Shown: positions 1 through 9,284 of the stretch, in pieces
How the letters are laid out: each line of letters starts with the position of its first letter
Numbering within the stretch: the stretch's first letter is position 1
Assembly (NCBI GenBank): GCA_030704425.1
Contig: JAPDHM010000001.1
Coordinates: 1,178,001-1,242,000, forward strand
Direction: 5' to 3'
Origin: Rhodobacteraceae bacterium IMCC1909
GTDB taxonomy: Bacteria > Pseudomonadota > Alphaproteobacteria > Rhodobacterales > Rhodobacteraceae
Length of the DNA stretch: 64,000 nt
Made by a program: the position numbers and the translations under genes
The notes under the pieces: model-generated
What the model saw: the letters and a program-made list of their open reading frames with translations, nothing else
What the model was told of the DNA's origin: nothing
Databases searched by the model: none

Positions 1-1
1 G

Positions 2-772
2 GATCGTGCAATCCCATGTGATCCGGCGCATGATTTCCAACCTCGCGCGGCCGATCTTGAGGCCGCGGCCAGAGGCGCGCGGTCTCTGCTGGTCAATTCA
101 CCCAACAATCCAACCGGGGTGGTTTATGACCGCGCCACTTGGCAGGCCATTGCAAAAACCTGTATCACCCATGATCTTTGGCTCATCTCTGACGAGGTTT
201 ACGACACCCAAGTCTGGCAGGGCGAACATATAAGCCCGCGAAGTCTGCCTGACATGCAAGAGCGCACTTTGGTGATTGGTTCGATGTCAAAGAGCCACGC
301 CATGACCGGAAGCCGGATTGGCTGGATCTGTGGGCCGGTGCCTGTGATCGAGTATCTGACCAATTTCGCCACCCACACCACCTATGGGGTGCCGGGCTTC
401 ATTCAAGATGCGGCAGAATTTGCACTCTCCCAGGGCCAAGAGTTAGAGGATGAGGTGGCCGCGCCCTTTCGGCGGCGACGGCGCATCGCCCTTGATCTGC
501 TAACGCAGCAAAATCTTGTGCGGGCTGTGCCTTGCTCAGGGGCGATGTATCTGATGCTAGACATGCGCGCCACCGGGCTGAGCGGTGAGGCCTTTGCCCA
601 TGCTTTGCTCGATGCACATCAAATTGCCGTTATGCCTGGCGAGAGCTTTGGTCAGGCCGCCGCCGGTCACATCCGCGTGGCCATGACCGTTGCCGATGAT
701 CAATTTTCCGAAGCACTCGCGGTTTTATTGTCCTTTGCCGCTGAAATTTGCGAAAACAAAAGACGTTTTTGA
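2..772 (+). CDS. Class I/II pyridoxal-phosphate aminotransferase, 3' part
   Basis: The gene enters the window already open; the reading frame runs from base 2 to the TGA at 770-772, giving 256 residues without the N-terminus. NSPNNPTG lies at fragment residues 32-39, SDEVY, with the Asp that contacts the cofactor nitrogen, at about 63-67, and SMSKSHAMTGSRIG, with the cofactor-binding Lys, at about 94-107. These are fold-type I aminotransferase landmarks. The first Met visible in the frame is an internal codon, not the start. The substrate cannot be named from the sequence. No operon partner is visible; the next gene starts 201 bases on. Confidence 0.85.
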   Translation, partial: DRAIPCDPAHDFQPRAADLEAAARGARSLLVNSPNNPTGVVYDRATWQAIAKTCITHDLWLISDEVYDTQVWQGEHISPRSLPDMQERTLVIGSMSKSHAMTGSRIGWICGPVPVIEYLTNFATHTTYGVPGFIQDAAEFALSQGQELEDEVAAPFRRRRRIALDLLTQQNLVRAVPCSGAMYLMLDMRATGLSGEAFAHALLDAHQIAVMPGESFGQAAAGHIRVAMTVADDQFSEALAVLLSFAAEICENKRRF

Positions 773-973
773 ACCATAAGTCGCAAATGGAAAAGATTGT
801 CGGTTTGGAGTTTTTCACTCTAAAGCATGATTTCGAGATTTAAGACAGTGAGCTGGGTCTTCACCCTTACGGTGCGCACGATTGGGGCGAGCCGAGGACG
901 TGCGGCGCGCGGGCGGCCAGTGCTCTAAACGGGCCTACTTAGTTACTCTCAACACCACTCTTAGGATTTCCCC

Positions 974-2509
974 ATGACAGATACCCAAAACCGCCGCGCT
1001 GGTGGCCGGGCTGCGCGTAAAGCGGCCAGAACTGCGCCCCTCTCCGATGCGATGCGTCCCGTCCGCCCCGGCATGCAAGGCGGCACTTATAAACCACTCA
1101 CCCAATTGGATATGGAGCGTATCAATGAGGCGGCACTCACCGCCCTTGAAGAGATTGGTCTGGCCGATGCGCCGCAGTCGGGCATTGATATTATGGTCGG
1201 TGCCGGCGCTATTCTTGGGGAGGATGGCCGCTTGCGCTACCCCCGTGCCTTGATCGAAGATATGCTGGCCAAAGCCAATCGCGAAATCACGCTTAGCGCG
1301 CGCAATCCGAAACATGATCTGCACCTTAGCGAAAAGAAGGTCCATTACGGCACCGCTGGGGCTGCGGTGCATATGGTCGACGTACAAACCCGCAGCTACC
1401 GCGAATCCACCGTCCGCGACTTGCACAATGCTGCGCGAATTGTGGAGCATTTGGACAATATCCATTTCGTGCAAAGACCCATGGTCTGCCGCGATATTTT
1501 CGACAATCGAGAGATGGACCTCAACACGATATACGCCTGCGCCACCGGTACGGAAAAACACATTGGCACCTCCTTTACAGAGCCTGATTTTGTCGATGAT
1601 GCCTTTGAAATGTTGAATATGATTGCTGGCGGTGAGGACAAATGGCGCGAGCGCCCCTTTGTGTCTAATTCCAATTGCTTCGTCGTGCCACCGATGAAAT
1701 TCGCAACCGAAAGCTGCCAGGTTATGGAGAAATGTATTGCAGGCGGCATGCCTATTTTGCTGCTCAGTGCCGGGCAAGCAGGCGCCACCGCCCCTGCGCC
1801 AATCGCCGGCGCGATTGTGCAAGCGGTTGCCGAATGTCTGGCGGGGCTGGTCTATGTCAATGCCATCAAACCCGGTCATCCGGCCATATTTGGGACTTGG
1901 CCCTTTGTCTCGGATCTGCGCACGGGTGCTATGTCCGGCGGATCTGGCGAGCAGGCCCTGCTCACGGCCGGCTGTGCGCAAATGCACCATTACTACGGCC
2001 TGCCCGGCGGCGCGGCGGCCGGCATTGCCGATGCCAAACTGCCCGATATGCAAGCGGGATGGGAGCAGGCCATGTCAAATGTCATGGCCGGACTGACCGG
2101 ATTGAATATGGTCTATGAAGCGGCGGGTATGCATGCCTCCCTTCTGGGATTTTGTCATGAATCCCTTATCTTAGGCGATGATTTACTGGGACAGGCGATG
2201 CGCTGCGTGCGCGGCATTGAGGTCAGTGAAGACACGGTGGGTCTCGAGACCATGCGCGCGACCTGTTTGGGTGGGCCAGGTCATTATCTGGGCTCTGATC
2301 AAACCCTATCCTTGATGCAAACTGAGTATATCTACCCGGTTCTGGCAGATCGCAGTTCCCCCAAAGAATGGCAGGAGAAAGATCGGCCGGACCTTATCGA
2401 ACAGGCGGTGGCGCGAAAAAAGGCTTTGATCGCGGCTCCAACACCGGCCGCACTGCCGCCGGAGGTGGACGCGCAGATTCGCCAGCGATTCAAAATTCAT
2501 CTGAATTAA
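974..2509 (+). CDS. MttB-family (trimethylamine/glycine betaine type) corrinoid methyltransferase, non-pyrrolysine
   Basis: This 511-residue protein reads as a full-length member of the MttB superfamily, whose members move a methyl group from a quaternary or tertiary amine to a corrinoid protein. The Arg/Ala-rich N-terminus (RRAGGRAARKAART) followed by a TIM-barrel-like body is usual for Rhodobacteraceae members. There is no in-frame UAG, so this is the non-pyrrolysine branch, where glycine betaine, proline betaine or carnitine are known substrates of some relatives. Neither the corrinoid carrier protein nor its reactivase lies beside it in this window. The substrate is therefore open. A hairpin terminator follows the stop. 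Confidence 0.85.
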   Translation: MTDTQNRRAGGRAARKAARTAPLSDAMRPVRPGMQGGTYKPLTQLDMERINEAALTALEEIGLADAPQSGIDIMVGAGAILGEDGRLRYPRALIEDMLAKANREITLSARNPKHDLHLSEKKVHYGTAGAAVHMVDVQTRSYRESTVRDLHNAARIVEHLDNIHFVQRPMVCRDIFDNREMDLNTIYACATGTEKHIGTSFTEPDFVDDAFEMLNMIAGGEDKWRERPFVSNSNCFVVPPMKFATESCQVMEKCIAGGMPILLLSAGQAGATAPAPIAGAIVQAVAECLAGLVYVNAIKPGHPAIFGTWPFVSDLRTGAMSGGSGEQALLTAGCAQMHHYYGLPGGAAAGIADAKLPDMQAGWEQAMSNVMAGLTGLNMVYEAAGMHASLLGFCHESLILGDDLLGQAMRCVRGIEVSEDTVGLETMRATCLGGPGHYLGSDQTLSLMQTEYIYPVLADRSSPKEWQEKDRPDLIEQAVARKKALIAAPTPAALPPEVDAQIRQRFKIHLN

Positions 2510-2519
2510 ACGGTCTCTT

Positions 2520-2549
2520 GCGGGCGGTTTATTTATCCGCCCGCTTTTT
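2520..2549. terminator. Rho-independent terminator after mttB-like gene
   Basis: A perfect 8-bp stem GCGGGCGG/CCGCCCGC (2520-2527 with 2537-2544) is followed by five T on the plus strand. It ends the methyltransferase transcript and overlaps the last codons of the convergent ABC-F gene. Confidence 0.85.
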
Positions 2550-4347
2550 CTTCCAGCTCAAGCCATTGCGCTTCAGCCGCCGCCAAAGCCTCCTGCCGCT
2601 CGAGCAAAAGCGCGGTGGCTTTGTTGAATTTTACAGGCTGCTCGGTAAAGAGATTTGGCTGACCTAGGAACTCTTCTAATTTACCAATCTCAGCTTCAAT
2701 GCGGGCAATTTCAGCTGGCAAAGCCTCCAAACGATGTTTTTCTGTAAAAGACAGGGCCGTTTTCACCTCCGCCGTCTCCATTTTAGTCTTTGTCGTGCTT
2801 TGTTTCGTCGCGTGTTTGGCCGTTTTGCGGTCCGCGGCGCTGGGTTTTTGTGACTGATAATCGCTCCAGCCGCCGGCATAGACAGTGGCCTTGCCACCAG
2901 GCTCTAACGCAATGGTTGTGGTGGCGACGCGGTCGAGAAAATCACGGTCATGGCTAACCAGCAAGACCGTGCCGTCATAATCGCCCAGAACATCTTGCAG
3001 CAGATCTAGAGTTTCTATGTCAAGATCATTGGTCGGCTCATCGAGGATCAATAAGTTACTTTCCTGTGCCATCAGGCGGGCCAGCAATAGCCGCGCTTTC
3101 TCTCCCCCGGACAGCGCCCGAACTGGCGCGCGCATTTGCTCTTCGGCAAATAGAAAATCTTTAAGATAGCCGACCACATGTTTCGGGGTGCCCCGCACCA
3201 TAATTTGATCGGACTGGCCAGAGACCGCCATGGTCGGATCGCTGGTCAGCGCTTCCCAAAGGCTAAGATCAGGATCCAGCTTCGTACGACCTTGGTCAAA
3301 TACCGCAATTTGCAGGTTTGTGCCCAACTTCACGCTGCCCCGGTCAGGGGCCTGTTCCCCCAAAAGCGTTTTGATCAAAGTGGTCTTGCCAACCCCATTC
3401 GGGCCAACGAGCGCCACGCGATCTTTGCGCTGAACCGTCAGTGAAAAATCTTTCAAAATCTCCAATTCACCGAAGGCCAGATCCAAGTTTTTGGCCTCAA
3501 TCACCTTTGCCCCAGATTTTTGACCCGAATCAAACGCCATAGCGGCCGTGGATTGCCGGTTGATTTGCGCCGCCCGCTCGGCACGCAGCTCGCCCAAGGC
3601 CCGCACGCGCCCTTGGTTGCGTTTGCGCCGGGCAGAGATGCCCTCCACCGCCCAACGCGCCTCCGCTTTGATCTTGCGACTGAGCTTGTGCCTTTGTTGA
3701 TCTTCTTCTTCCCAGGTTTTGTCCCGCCAGGCTTCAAAACTTCCAAACCCTTGCTCAAGGCGGCGCACCGCGCCCCGGTCGATCCACAGGGTCGCACGGG
3801 TTAAAGCGGTTAAAAAGGCCCGGTCGTGGGAGATCACAACAAAACTATTTCGGCTTTCGCGCAAAGTGGTTTCCAACCAGGAAATTGCTTCAATATCAAG
3901 ATGGTTGGTCGGCTCGTCCAGAAGCATCAGCTCGGGATCTTCCGCCATGAGCTTGGCCAAAGCCGCCCGCCGTCGCTCACCGCCGGAGGCGATTTTCACC
4001 GGGCGATCTGGATCGAACTTCAATCCTTCCGCGGCAATCTCAACCTTATAATGCTCAGAGACATCAAGCGCCGAAAGGGCAAAATCTCCCAAAGTCTCAA
4101 ACTGTGACAAATCGGGGTCTTGTTCCATATAGCCGACGCTGACGCCGGGCGGGATCACCCGATGTCCAGCATCGGCCTCAACCAACCCAGCCATGACCTT
4201 CATCAAAGTAGATTTACCTGATCCATTTCGTCCCACCAACGAGAGACGATCGCCCGTCTGAACGACGAAGCCGAGATCGGAAAAGATCGGGTGACCGCCA
4301 AAGGTCAGCGATATATCGGAGAGTTGGATCAAAGGTGCGCGTGCCAT
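2533..4347 (-). CDS. uup: ABC-F family ATPase (Uup-like)
   Basis: A 604-residue soluble protein with two ABC ATPase cassettes in tandem and no membrane segments. Cassette 1 has Walker A GRNGSGKST (39-47), signature SGGERRR and Walker B LMLLDEPTNHLD. Cassette 2 has GPNGVGKTT, LSGGEKARLLLA and LLILDEPTNDLD. A charged, Glu/Lys-rich C-terminal segment matches the coiled-coil tail of Uup-type members. ABC-F proteins act on the ribosome; Uup is linked to ribosome function and DNA transposition control in E. coli. The exact subfamily is inferred from the C-terminal tail. It lies 31 bases downstream of olsB on the same strand and may be cotranscribed with it. Confidence 0.88.
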   Translation of the reverse strand: MARAPLIQLSDISLTFGGHPIFSDLGFVVQTGDRLSLVGRNGSGKSTLMKVMAGLVEADAGHRVIPPGVSVGYMEQDPDLSQFETLGDFALSALDVSEHYKVEIAAEGLKFDPDRPVKIASGGERRRAALAKLMAEDPELMLLDEPTNHLDIEAISWLETTLRESRNSFVVISHDRAFLTALTRATLWIDRGAVRRLEQGFGSFEAWRDKTWEEEDQQRHKLSRKIKAEARWAVEGISARRKRNQGRVRALGELRAERAAQINRQSTAAMAFDSGQKSGAKVIEAKNLDLAFGELEILKDFSLTVQRKDRVALVGPNGVGKTTLIKTLLGEQAPDRGSVKLGTNLQIAVFDQGRTKLDPDLSLWEALTSDPTMAVSGQSDQIMVRGTPKHVVGYLKDFLFAEEQMRAPVRALSGGEKARLLLARLMAQESNLLILDEPTNDLDIETLDLLQDVLGDYDGTVLLVSHDRDFLDRVATTTIALEPGGKATVYAGGWSDYQSQKPSAADRKTAKHATKQSTTKTKMETAEVKTALSFTEKHRLEALPAEIARIEAEIGKLEEFLGQPNLFTEQPVKFNKATALLLERQEALAAAEAQWLELEEKAGG

Positions 4348-4378
4348 AGGCTGCAGCTAGGCGCTCACGGCCGCGGCG

Positions 4379-5130
4379 TCAATGCGCGGCGAAGATTGCG
4401 CGCAAACGCTGCGCTCTTTTTTGTGGAACATGTTCCACATTCAAACCTGTAAAGAGCAATGTAGTCCCCAAATCCGGGTTGATGACCGCGTGATCGCCCA
4501 CTTTTCCACCAAGGCCCAAATAGGCCCGCAAAAGCGGCGGTAAATTGGGTGCACCTCCGTCCTTGTGATCCTCAAATGCCTGCGCCAATCGATAACCGCC
4601 ATGAAAGACAGGGCGCCAACTGTTCGGTGCAATATGGTTGTTACGACAAAGATAGCGAAAACCCGCGCTATGTGCTTCGGGGTATGTGCCTACAAATGAG
4701 CTGCACCGAAAGAGAAATGACACATTGTTTTGATCGACCAGCTGCGTGACAACGCCCCAGGCCAGGCGAAAAATATCCGAATTTCCCCTCTGTGGATCAA
4801 TGGCAAAACGCCCCAATTCCAGCACGGGCCTCTCAAATACGCGCAGCGGTGACAGATCGAAAACTTGCGCTGAATATCCGTGCACTACGGCTGTACCACT
4901 CGGAAAAATTCCAAGCCTAAAAAACATAACTTTTCATTTTTATCAATGACTTTAATAAAAAAATTTAAGCAATTCTCATCCCAAATATCACGGTCATCCC
5001 CCTGCATCCCCCCGCTAAAAATCGCATTGCGGAATTGCCACAGCTGCCCAAGGCTCCGAGCCGATTGGCACAGCTCGACCTTGAGACCACCGCGGGTAAA
5101 ATTTTGGAATTGAAGCTCTGGGCGCCCCAT
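4379..5130 (-). pseudogene. olsB: Ornithine-acyl-ACP N-acyltransferase OlsB, frameshifted
   Basis: OlsB makes lyso-ornithine lipid from ornithine and acyl-ACP, the first step of phosphate-free ornithine lipid synthesis. Family landmarks sit in one frame (4379-4927): YSAQVFDLSPL, VLELGRFAIDP, FRLAWGVVTQLVD, CSSFVGT, LPPLLRAYLGLGGKVGDHAVI and LFTGLNVEHVP. The first ~70 residues (GGLKVELCQSARSL to FFIKVIDKNEKLCF) lie in a second frame starting at ATG 5130. The frames meet at a run of six A on the plus strand (4919-4924, six T in the message). One more T would restore LCFFRLGIFPSG. Read alone, the 182-residue downstream frame lacks the start of the acetyltransferase fold. The stretch is AT-richer than its neighbours. 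It may be a true pseudogene, a base-calling error, or slippage translation. The usual partner olsA is not adjacent. Confidence 0.75.
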
Positions 5131-5236
5131 GATCCATGACTATCCACCTGTAAAATAATAACAGTACTATATCGCGCAATCGGCTGGTGAACTACCGTTA
5201 AATGCGTATCATGGGGCAAAACTGTTTGGAGGTTCT

Positions 5237-5635
5237 ATGGCTGATATCGAAAAAACGGATCGCGAGTGGCAGGAAATGCTTTCCCCACTGGCCTATAAGG
5301 TCACGCGCAAGCATGGCACCGAGCGGGCTTTCAGCCACGACAACTTTCCAGAAGAGCCAGGATATTATGCCTGCGTTTGCTGCGACGCAGCCTTGTTTTC
5401 ACAAGATGATAAATTTGACAGCGGTACGGGATGGCCCTCCTTTACCCAACCCATGGCGGGTGCACCAATTGGCGAAAGCATTGATAATTCGTGGTTCTCC
5501 ACACGCACAGAGGTGCATTGCGCAACCTGCTCTGCGCATTTGGGCCATGTCTTTCCCGATGGGCCGGCGCCGACTGGCTTGCGGTATTGTATGAACGGCG
5601 TTGCGCTCACGTTCCACACGGATGCAGCAGATTAA
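5237..5635 (+). CDS. msrB: Peptide-methionine (R)-S-oxide reductase MsrB
   Basis: MsrB repairs oxidised methionine (R form) in proteins, using thioredoxin. The 132-residue protein has the zinc-binding pairs C46-C49 (CVCC) and C95-C98 (CATC), the GTGWPSF motif at 63-69, and the catalytic Cys118 in RYCMNG. Length matches single-domain cytosolic MsrB. The start is fixed by GGAGG at 5228-5232, five bases before the ATG. Its stop overlaps by four bases with the stop of the convergent lipoprotein gene. Confidence 0.96.
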   Translation: MADIEKTDREWQEMLSPLAYKVTRKHGTERAFSHDNFPEEPGYYACVCCDAALFSQDDKFDSGTGWPSFTQPMAGAPIGESIDNSWFSTRTEVHCATCSAHLGHVFPDGPAPTGLRYCMNGVALTFHTDAAD

Positions 5636-6081
5636 GGCTCGCTCAAAATGTCGCTGGCATCGAAGCGTCCGATGTTGCCAAGCAATTGCTGCAGGAAGGA
5701 AATTTCTTCCGTGCCCCCGTCGGTCACCCGGCGCGTCAGAGCCACAATCTCGCCATCCTCAAGGCTGTAACGGCTGACGTTTGTCACAACCTCGGCCGAA
5801 TCCAACGCGACGGCCACAATATCGCGGGAAATAGGCTTGGGCGGGTTAATGCCATAATGCCGCCAGCGGCTTGAAATATAATAGAGCCGGCCTGTTTCTG
5901 TGTCCGAAATCGTGGGCAAGCCAATAGTTTCCTCTGCCGTTGCCCGCGTATCCACGCCCACCATAAGATTCGCCAGCTGCGCTTCGGACGGCGTGTAGCC
6001 ATGGTTGCGGTAGACCGGCGTACAAGATATCGCCGCGAAAAGACAGAACCCTACCACAGTGGTCTTTGTTTTATTTAGCAT
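5632..6081 (-). CDS. BamE/OmlA-like outer-membrane lipoprotein
   Basis: The likely start is the ATG at 6081, giving 149 residues with a lipoprotein signal: MLNKTKTT, a hydrophobic stretch, then AISC with Cys20 as the lipidated residue. A longer frame reaches 6156 but would bury the signal peptide and overlap the divergent gene. The mature part (YTPSEAQLANLMVGVDTRATAE, IGLPTISD, RLYYISSRWRHYG) fits the SmpA/OmlA (BamE) fold, which supports the BAM outer-membrane assembly machine. In alphaproteobacteria this gene is often divergent from yceD, as here. Family membership is by recognition of this pattern. Confidence 0.8.
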   Translation of the reverse strand: MLNKTKTTVVGFCLFAAISCTPVYRNHGYTPSEAQLANLMVGVDTRATAEETIGLPTISDTETGRLYYISSRWRHYGINPPKPISRDIVAVALDSAEVVTNVSRYSLEDGEIVALTRRVTDGGTEEISFLQQLLGNIGRFDASDILSEP

Positions 6082-6169
6082 GAGTGTCCCTGTTGTCTTG
6101 CGAGAATAGCCCTCGCCAATTATGACTATGCTATCGAAGCCCAAATATGAATTCAAGAATGGAGCGCAG

Positions 6170-6712
6170 ATGCGGCCAAACCATGCTCACCCACGCCTCG
6201 AGTTGAAACACCTGGTGCAAAACAGAGGCGTTAACTTCGATCTGACACTTTCAGAGGTGGATATTTCCGAGATTATCGATCAATTAGAACTGCTTAGCCT
6301 ACGAAAAATTAAGTTTTCAGGAACAATTCTGCCCATCGGAAAGGGCGATTGGAGGCTGTCGGGCGAATTGGGCGCGACGGTGGAGCAGGCCTGCAGCCTG
6401 ACCCTCGCCCCGGTGCGCAGCCGTATCGACACGCCGGTTGTTCGCAATTTTCGTAAGTCTCGTATCACCTTGAGCCATTCGGGCCCCGAGCATGAAATTC
6501 CAGAGGATGACAGTGAAGAACAACTGGAAGATGTCATTGACCTCGCACGGGTGTTTTCAGAAGCTCTATCACTTGCCTTGCCCGATTATCCCCGCGCCGA
6601 AGGGGCCGAGCTCAAAACTGCCGAATTTGCCCCGCCCGGAGTGACGCCACTGACCGATGAGGCGGCCAGACCCTTTTCCGTACTGGCAGGCTTGAAGGAT
6701 AAGCTCCAGTAA
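6170..6712 (+). CDS. yceD: YceD family (DUF177) protein, 23S rRNA accumulation factor
   Basis: DUF177/YceD proteins sit immediately upstream of rpmF across bacteria and are needed for normal 23S rRNA levels in E. coli and plants. Here the same arrangement holds. The sequence shows the family core VEQACSLTLAPVRSRIDTPV and the acidic segment DDSEEQLEDVIDLARVFSEALSLALP, then PFSVLAGLKDKL at the C-terminus. The ATG at 6170 is preferred because GGAG lies at 6161-6164. The frame is also open from ATG 6122, which would add 16 residues but has no visible ribosome site. Confidence 0.87.
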   Translation: MRPNHAHPRLELKHLVQNRGVNFDLTLSEVDISEIIDQLELLSLRKIKFSGTILPIGKGDWRLSGELGATVEQACSLTLAPVRSRIDTPVVRNFRKSRITLSHSGPEHEIPEDDSEEQLEDVIDLARVFSEALSLALPDYPRAEGAELKTAEFAPPGVTPLTDEAARPFSVLAGLKDKLQ

Positions 6713-6917
6713 CTGCATGATGAAACAGAGGTTTGTAGAGTTTTTTGAAAAATCGCAGGAAATATATAGGATCTGCGCCGTTTGGGGCTTGAAATAATAC
6801 TCAATCCAAGTATTTAAGCGCCACTTAAGGTGCCGAGCTGGGCTCAGTGCTTTTGTTTGGCGAAGACGCCAAATTCAGTATTAACAGGGCGTAACGCCCG
6901 TAGCTCGAGGTTGTGAC

Positions 6918-7124
6918 ATGGCTGTCCCAAAAAGTAAGATTACACGGAGCCGTCGTGGCATGCGGCGCTCACATGACGCACTTGTTGCGGCAAACCCAAA
7001 TGAATGCACAAACTGCGGTGAGCTGAAGCGTCCGCATCACGTTTGCGCATCTTGCGGTCACTATGATGATCGCGAAGTGATTGCGACGACTGAGGAAGTA
7101 GATCTCGACGAAGACGCGGCATAA
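6918..7124 (+). CDS. rpmF: 50S ribosomal protein L32
   Basis: A 68-residue basic protein starting [21 protein letters not shown], the hallmark of bacterial L32. It carries the zinc-type pairs CTNC and CASC, so it is the Cys-containing form. An acidic tail [10 protein letters not shown] follows. It lies in the classic yceD-rpmF-plsX-fabH order; 205 bases separate it from yceD, enough room for its own promoter. Confidence 0.97.
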   Translation: MAVPKSKITRSRRGMRRSHDALVAANPNECTNCGELKRPHHVCASCGHYDDREVIATTEEVDLDEDAA

Positions 7125-7153
7125 GCGCCCGTATTCAAAGGGAATACATCTCA

Positions 7154-8239
7154 ATGACGGACACCCAAACCATCGCTGGCGGAACCAACTCGAATGTTGT
7201 TGTATCCGTCGATGCCATGGGGGGAGACAAAGGGCCCGGTGTGATTATCGCTGGGCTTTTGCGTGCGGTGCACACACATTCTAATATCCGGTTTCTGGTG
7301 CATGGCCCGGAAGCGGTGCTGGCGCCTTTGATTGACAAGCACAATCTCGAAGAGTTTTGCACCATTGTGCATGCTGAGCGCACCGTTTCCATGGATGACA
7401 AGCCAAGCCAAGTGATGCGCCATGGCAAGGGCACTTCAATGTGGTCAGCCGTGACTTCGGTCAAGCAACAAGAGGCCGATGCCTGTGTTTCTTGCGGCAA
7501 TACGGGCGCTTTGATGGCCATTTCAATGGTGCGCCTGCGTAAATTAGCAGGAATCAACCGGCCTGCGATTGCGATTCTCTGGCCGTCTTTTGGACCAAAC
7601 GGATCCAATGTAATGCTTGATGTGGGCGCAGATGTGCGTGCAGATGAAAGTGATCTGTTACAATTTGCCCTGATGGGCGCGTCTTACTCGCGCAATGGTT
7701 TTGCCGTGAAACGGCCGCGAGTTGGACTTCTAAACGTTGGCACGGAAGAGCATAAGGGCCGCGCCGAGCTGAAGGCTGCACATGATCTTATCAAAGAGTC
7801 AGCGGAGAGCGGACAGTTTGAATTCGTAGGCTTTGTCGAGGGTGGAGATATTCCATCAGACCGGGTCGATGTGATCGTAACCGACGGATTTACAGGCAAT
7901 GTTGCGCTGAAAACCGCCGAAGGCACCGCGAGCTTTATCGGCACAGCCCTGCGTCAATCTTTTAAACATAATTTGGTCGCCAAACTCTCTGCGATCTTAG
8001 CCTATGGTCCGCTAAGCCGCCTCAAGCGCACCACAGACCCGCGCCGGGTCAACGGCGGCGTGTTCTTAGGGCTCAATGGCACGGTGGTAAAATCCCATGG
8101 CGCGGCTGACGCAACAGGAGTTGCGGCGGCGGTTGGCCTGGCCTATCGTTTAGGTTCAGCAAAGTTTAGCACCAAGCTCGCCGCGCGTGTAGCTTCGGTC
8201 AATGGGTTCGCAGAGGACCACGAAGAAGACGGGAACTAA
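7154..8239 (+). CDS. plsX: Phosphate acyltransferase PlsX
   Basis: PlsX converts acyl-ACP to acyl-phosphate, the acyl donor for PlsY in phospholipid synthesis. The 361-residue protein begins with a short leader and then VVVSVDAMGGDKGPGVI, the family signature. VSCGNTGALMA, RPAIAILWP, GLLNVGTEEHKG and VIVTDGFTGNVALK follow in the expected order. It lies 29 bases after rpmF and 2 bases before fabH, so these form one operon linking ribosome and membrane-lipid synthesis. Confidence 0.97.
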   Translation: MTDTQTIAGGTNSNVVVSVDAMGGDKGPGVIIAGLLRAVHTHSNIRFLVHGPEAVLAPLIDKHNLEEFCTIVHAERTVSMDDKPSQVMRHGKGTSMWSAVTSVKQQEADACVSCGNTGALMAISMVRLRKLAGINRPAIAILWPSFGPNGSNVMLDVGADVRADESDLLQFALMGASYSRNGFAVKRPRVGLLNVGTEEHKGRAELKAAHDLIKESAESGQFEFVGFVEGGDIPSDRVDVIVTDGFTGNVALKTAEGTASFIGTALRQSFKHNLVAKLSAILAYGPLSRLKRTTDPRRVNGGVFLGLNGTVVKSHGAADATGVAAAVGLAYRLGSAKFSTKLAARVASVNGFAEDHEEDGN

Positions 8240-8241
8240 CG

Positions 8242-9204
8242 ATGCGCAGAGCAGTTGTTGAATCCATTGGCCACTACCTGCCCGAACGCGTGGTGGAAAA
8301 CTCCGAATTTGAAGCAACACTGGACACCAATGACGCCTGGATCCGCAGTCGCACCGGCATCGAACGCCGTCATTTTGCCGCTGAAGGGGAAACAACCTCT
8401 GATATGGGCATCAAAGCCGCTCAAGCAGCTTTGGCCAATGCCGGATGCGGCGTCGAGGACGTCGATGCCATTATTCTAGCAACCTCAACCGCCGACCTCA
8501 CCTTCCCCTCCGCCGCCACAATGGTACAGCATGGGCTTGGTATGAACCACGGTTTCGCCTTTGACGTTCAAGCGGTCTGTGCGGGATTTTTGTTTGCATT
8601 GAATACCGCAAATTCCATGATTGCCAGCGGTCAGGCCAATCGCATTTTGGTCATCGGCGCGGAGACATTTTCAAAACTGATGGATTGGACCGATCGTGGG
8701 ACCTGCGTGTTGTTTGGCGATGGCGCCGGCGCCATTTTAATTGCCGCGCAGGAGGATGAAACCTCTCATCGTGGAATTCTGGCCACCACACTGCGCTCGG
8801 ATGGGCGCTACAAAGACATTCTTTACGTCGATGGTGGCGTATCCATGCAAACTACTGGGCATCTGCGTATGCAGGGCAAAGAAGTTTTTCGTCATGCGGT
8901 CGAGAAACTCTCAAACACGGCGCTTGAGGCAATCGAAGCGGCCGGTCTTACCACGGACGATGTGGATTGGATCGTACCGCATCAGGCCAACAAACGCATT
9001 TTGGAAGGAATGTCCAAACGCCTCAAAGTCCCTATGGACCGAGTCGTTATGACGGTAAACAACCATGGCAATACCTCTGCGGCCTCTATTCCTCTTGCGA
9101 TGGCAGTGGCCGCCCAGGACAAACGCATCAAACAAGGCGATATTGTGGTCACAGGCGCCATTGGCGGCGGTCTGGCCTGGGGAACTGCGGTTATTCGCTG
9201 GTAA
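8242..9204 (+). CDS. fabH: 3-oxoacyl-ACP synthase III (FabH)
   Basis: FabH starts fatty-acid synthesis by condensing acetyl-CoA with malonyl-ACP. The 320-residue protein has the catalytic triad: Cys113 in AVCAGFLFAL, His247 in VPHQANKRI and Asn277 in NNHGNTSAAS. The GDGAGA turn is at about 159-164 and the protein ends GGGLAWGTAVIRW, as in the family. It begins two bases after the plsX stop, consistent with translational coupling. Confidence 0.97.
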   Translation: MRRAVVESIGHYLPERVVENSEFEATLDTNDAWIRSRTGIERRHFAAEGETTSDMGIKAAQAALANAGCGVEDVDAIILATSTADLTFPSAATMVQHGLGMNHGFAFDVQAVCAGFLFALNTANSMIASGQANRILVIGAETFSKLMDWTDRGTCVLFGDGAGAILIAAQEDETSHRGILATTLRSDGRYKDILYVDGGVSMQTTGHLRMQGKEVFRHAVEKLSNTALEAIEAAGLTTDDVDWIVPHQANKRILEGMSKRLKVPMDRVVMTVNNHGNTSAASIPLAMAVAAQDKRIKQGDIVVTGAIGGGLAWGTAVIRW

Positions 9205-9284
9205 ATGACCCCATATCAGGACTTTTAGTTGCCAAGGTTTTTTATCCCTCTATAATTACATTGTAGTAACAAGGGGGAACGTAA

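Noticed and set aside
935-2053. Long open frame on the minus strand opposite the MttB-like gene
   Set aside because: It has no recognisable domain and mirrors the codon bias of a well-supported gene on the plus strand.
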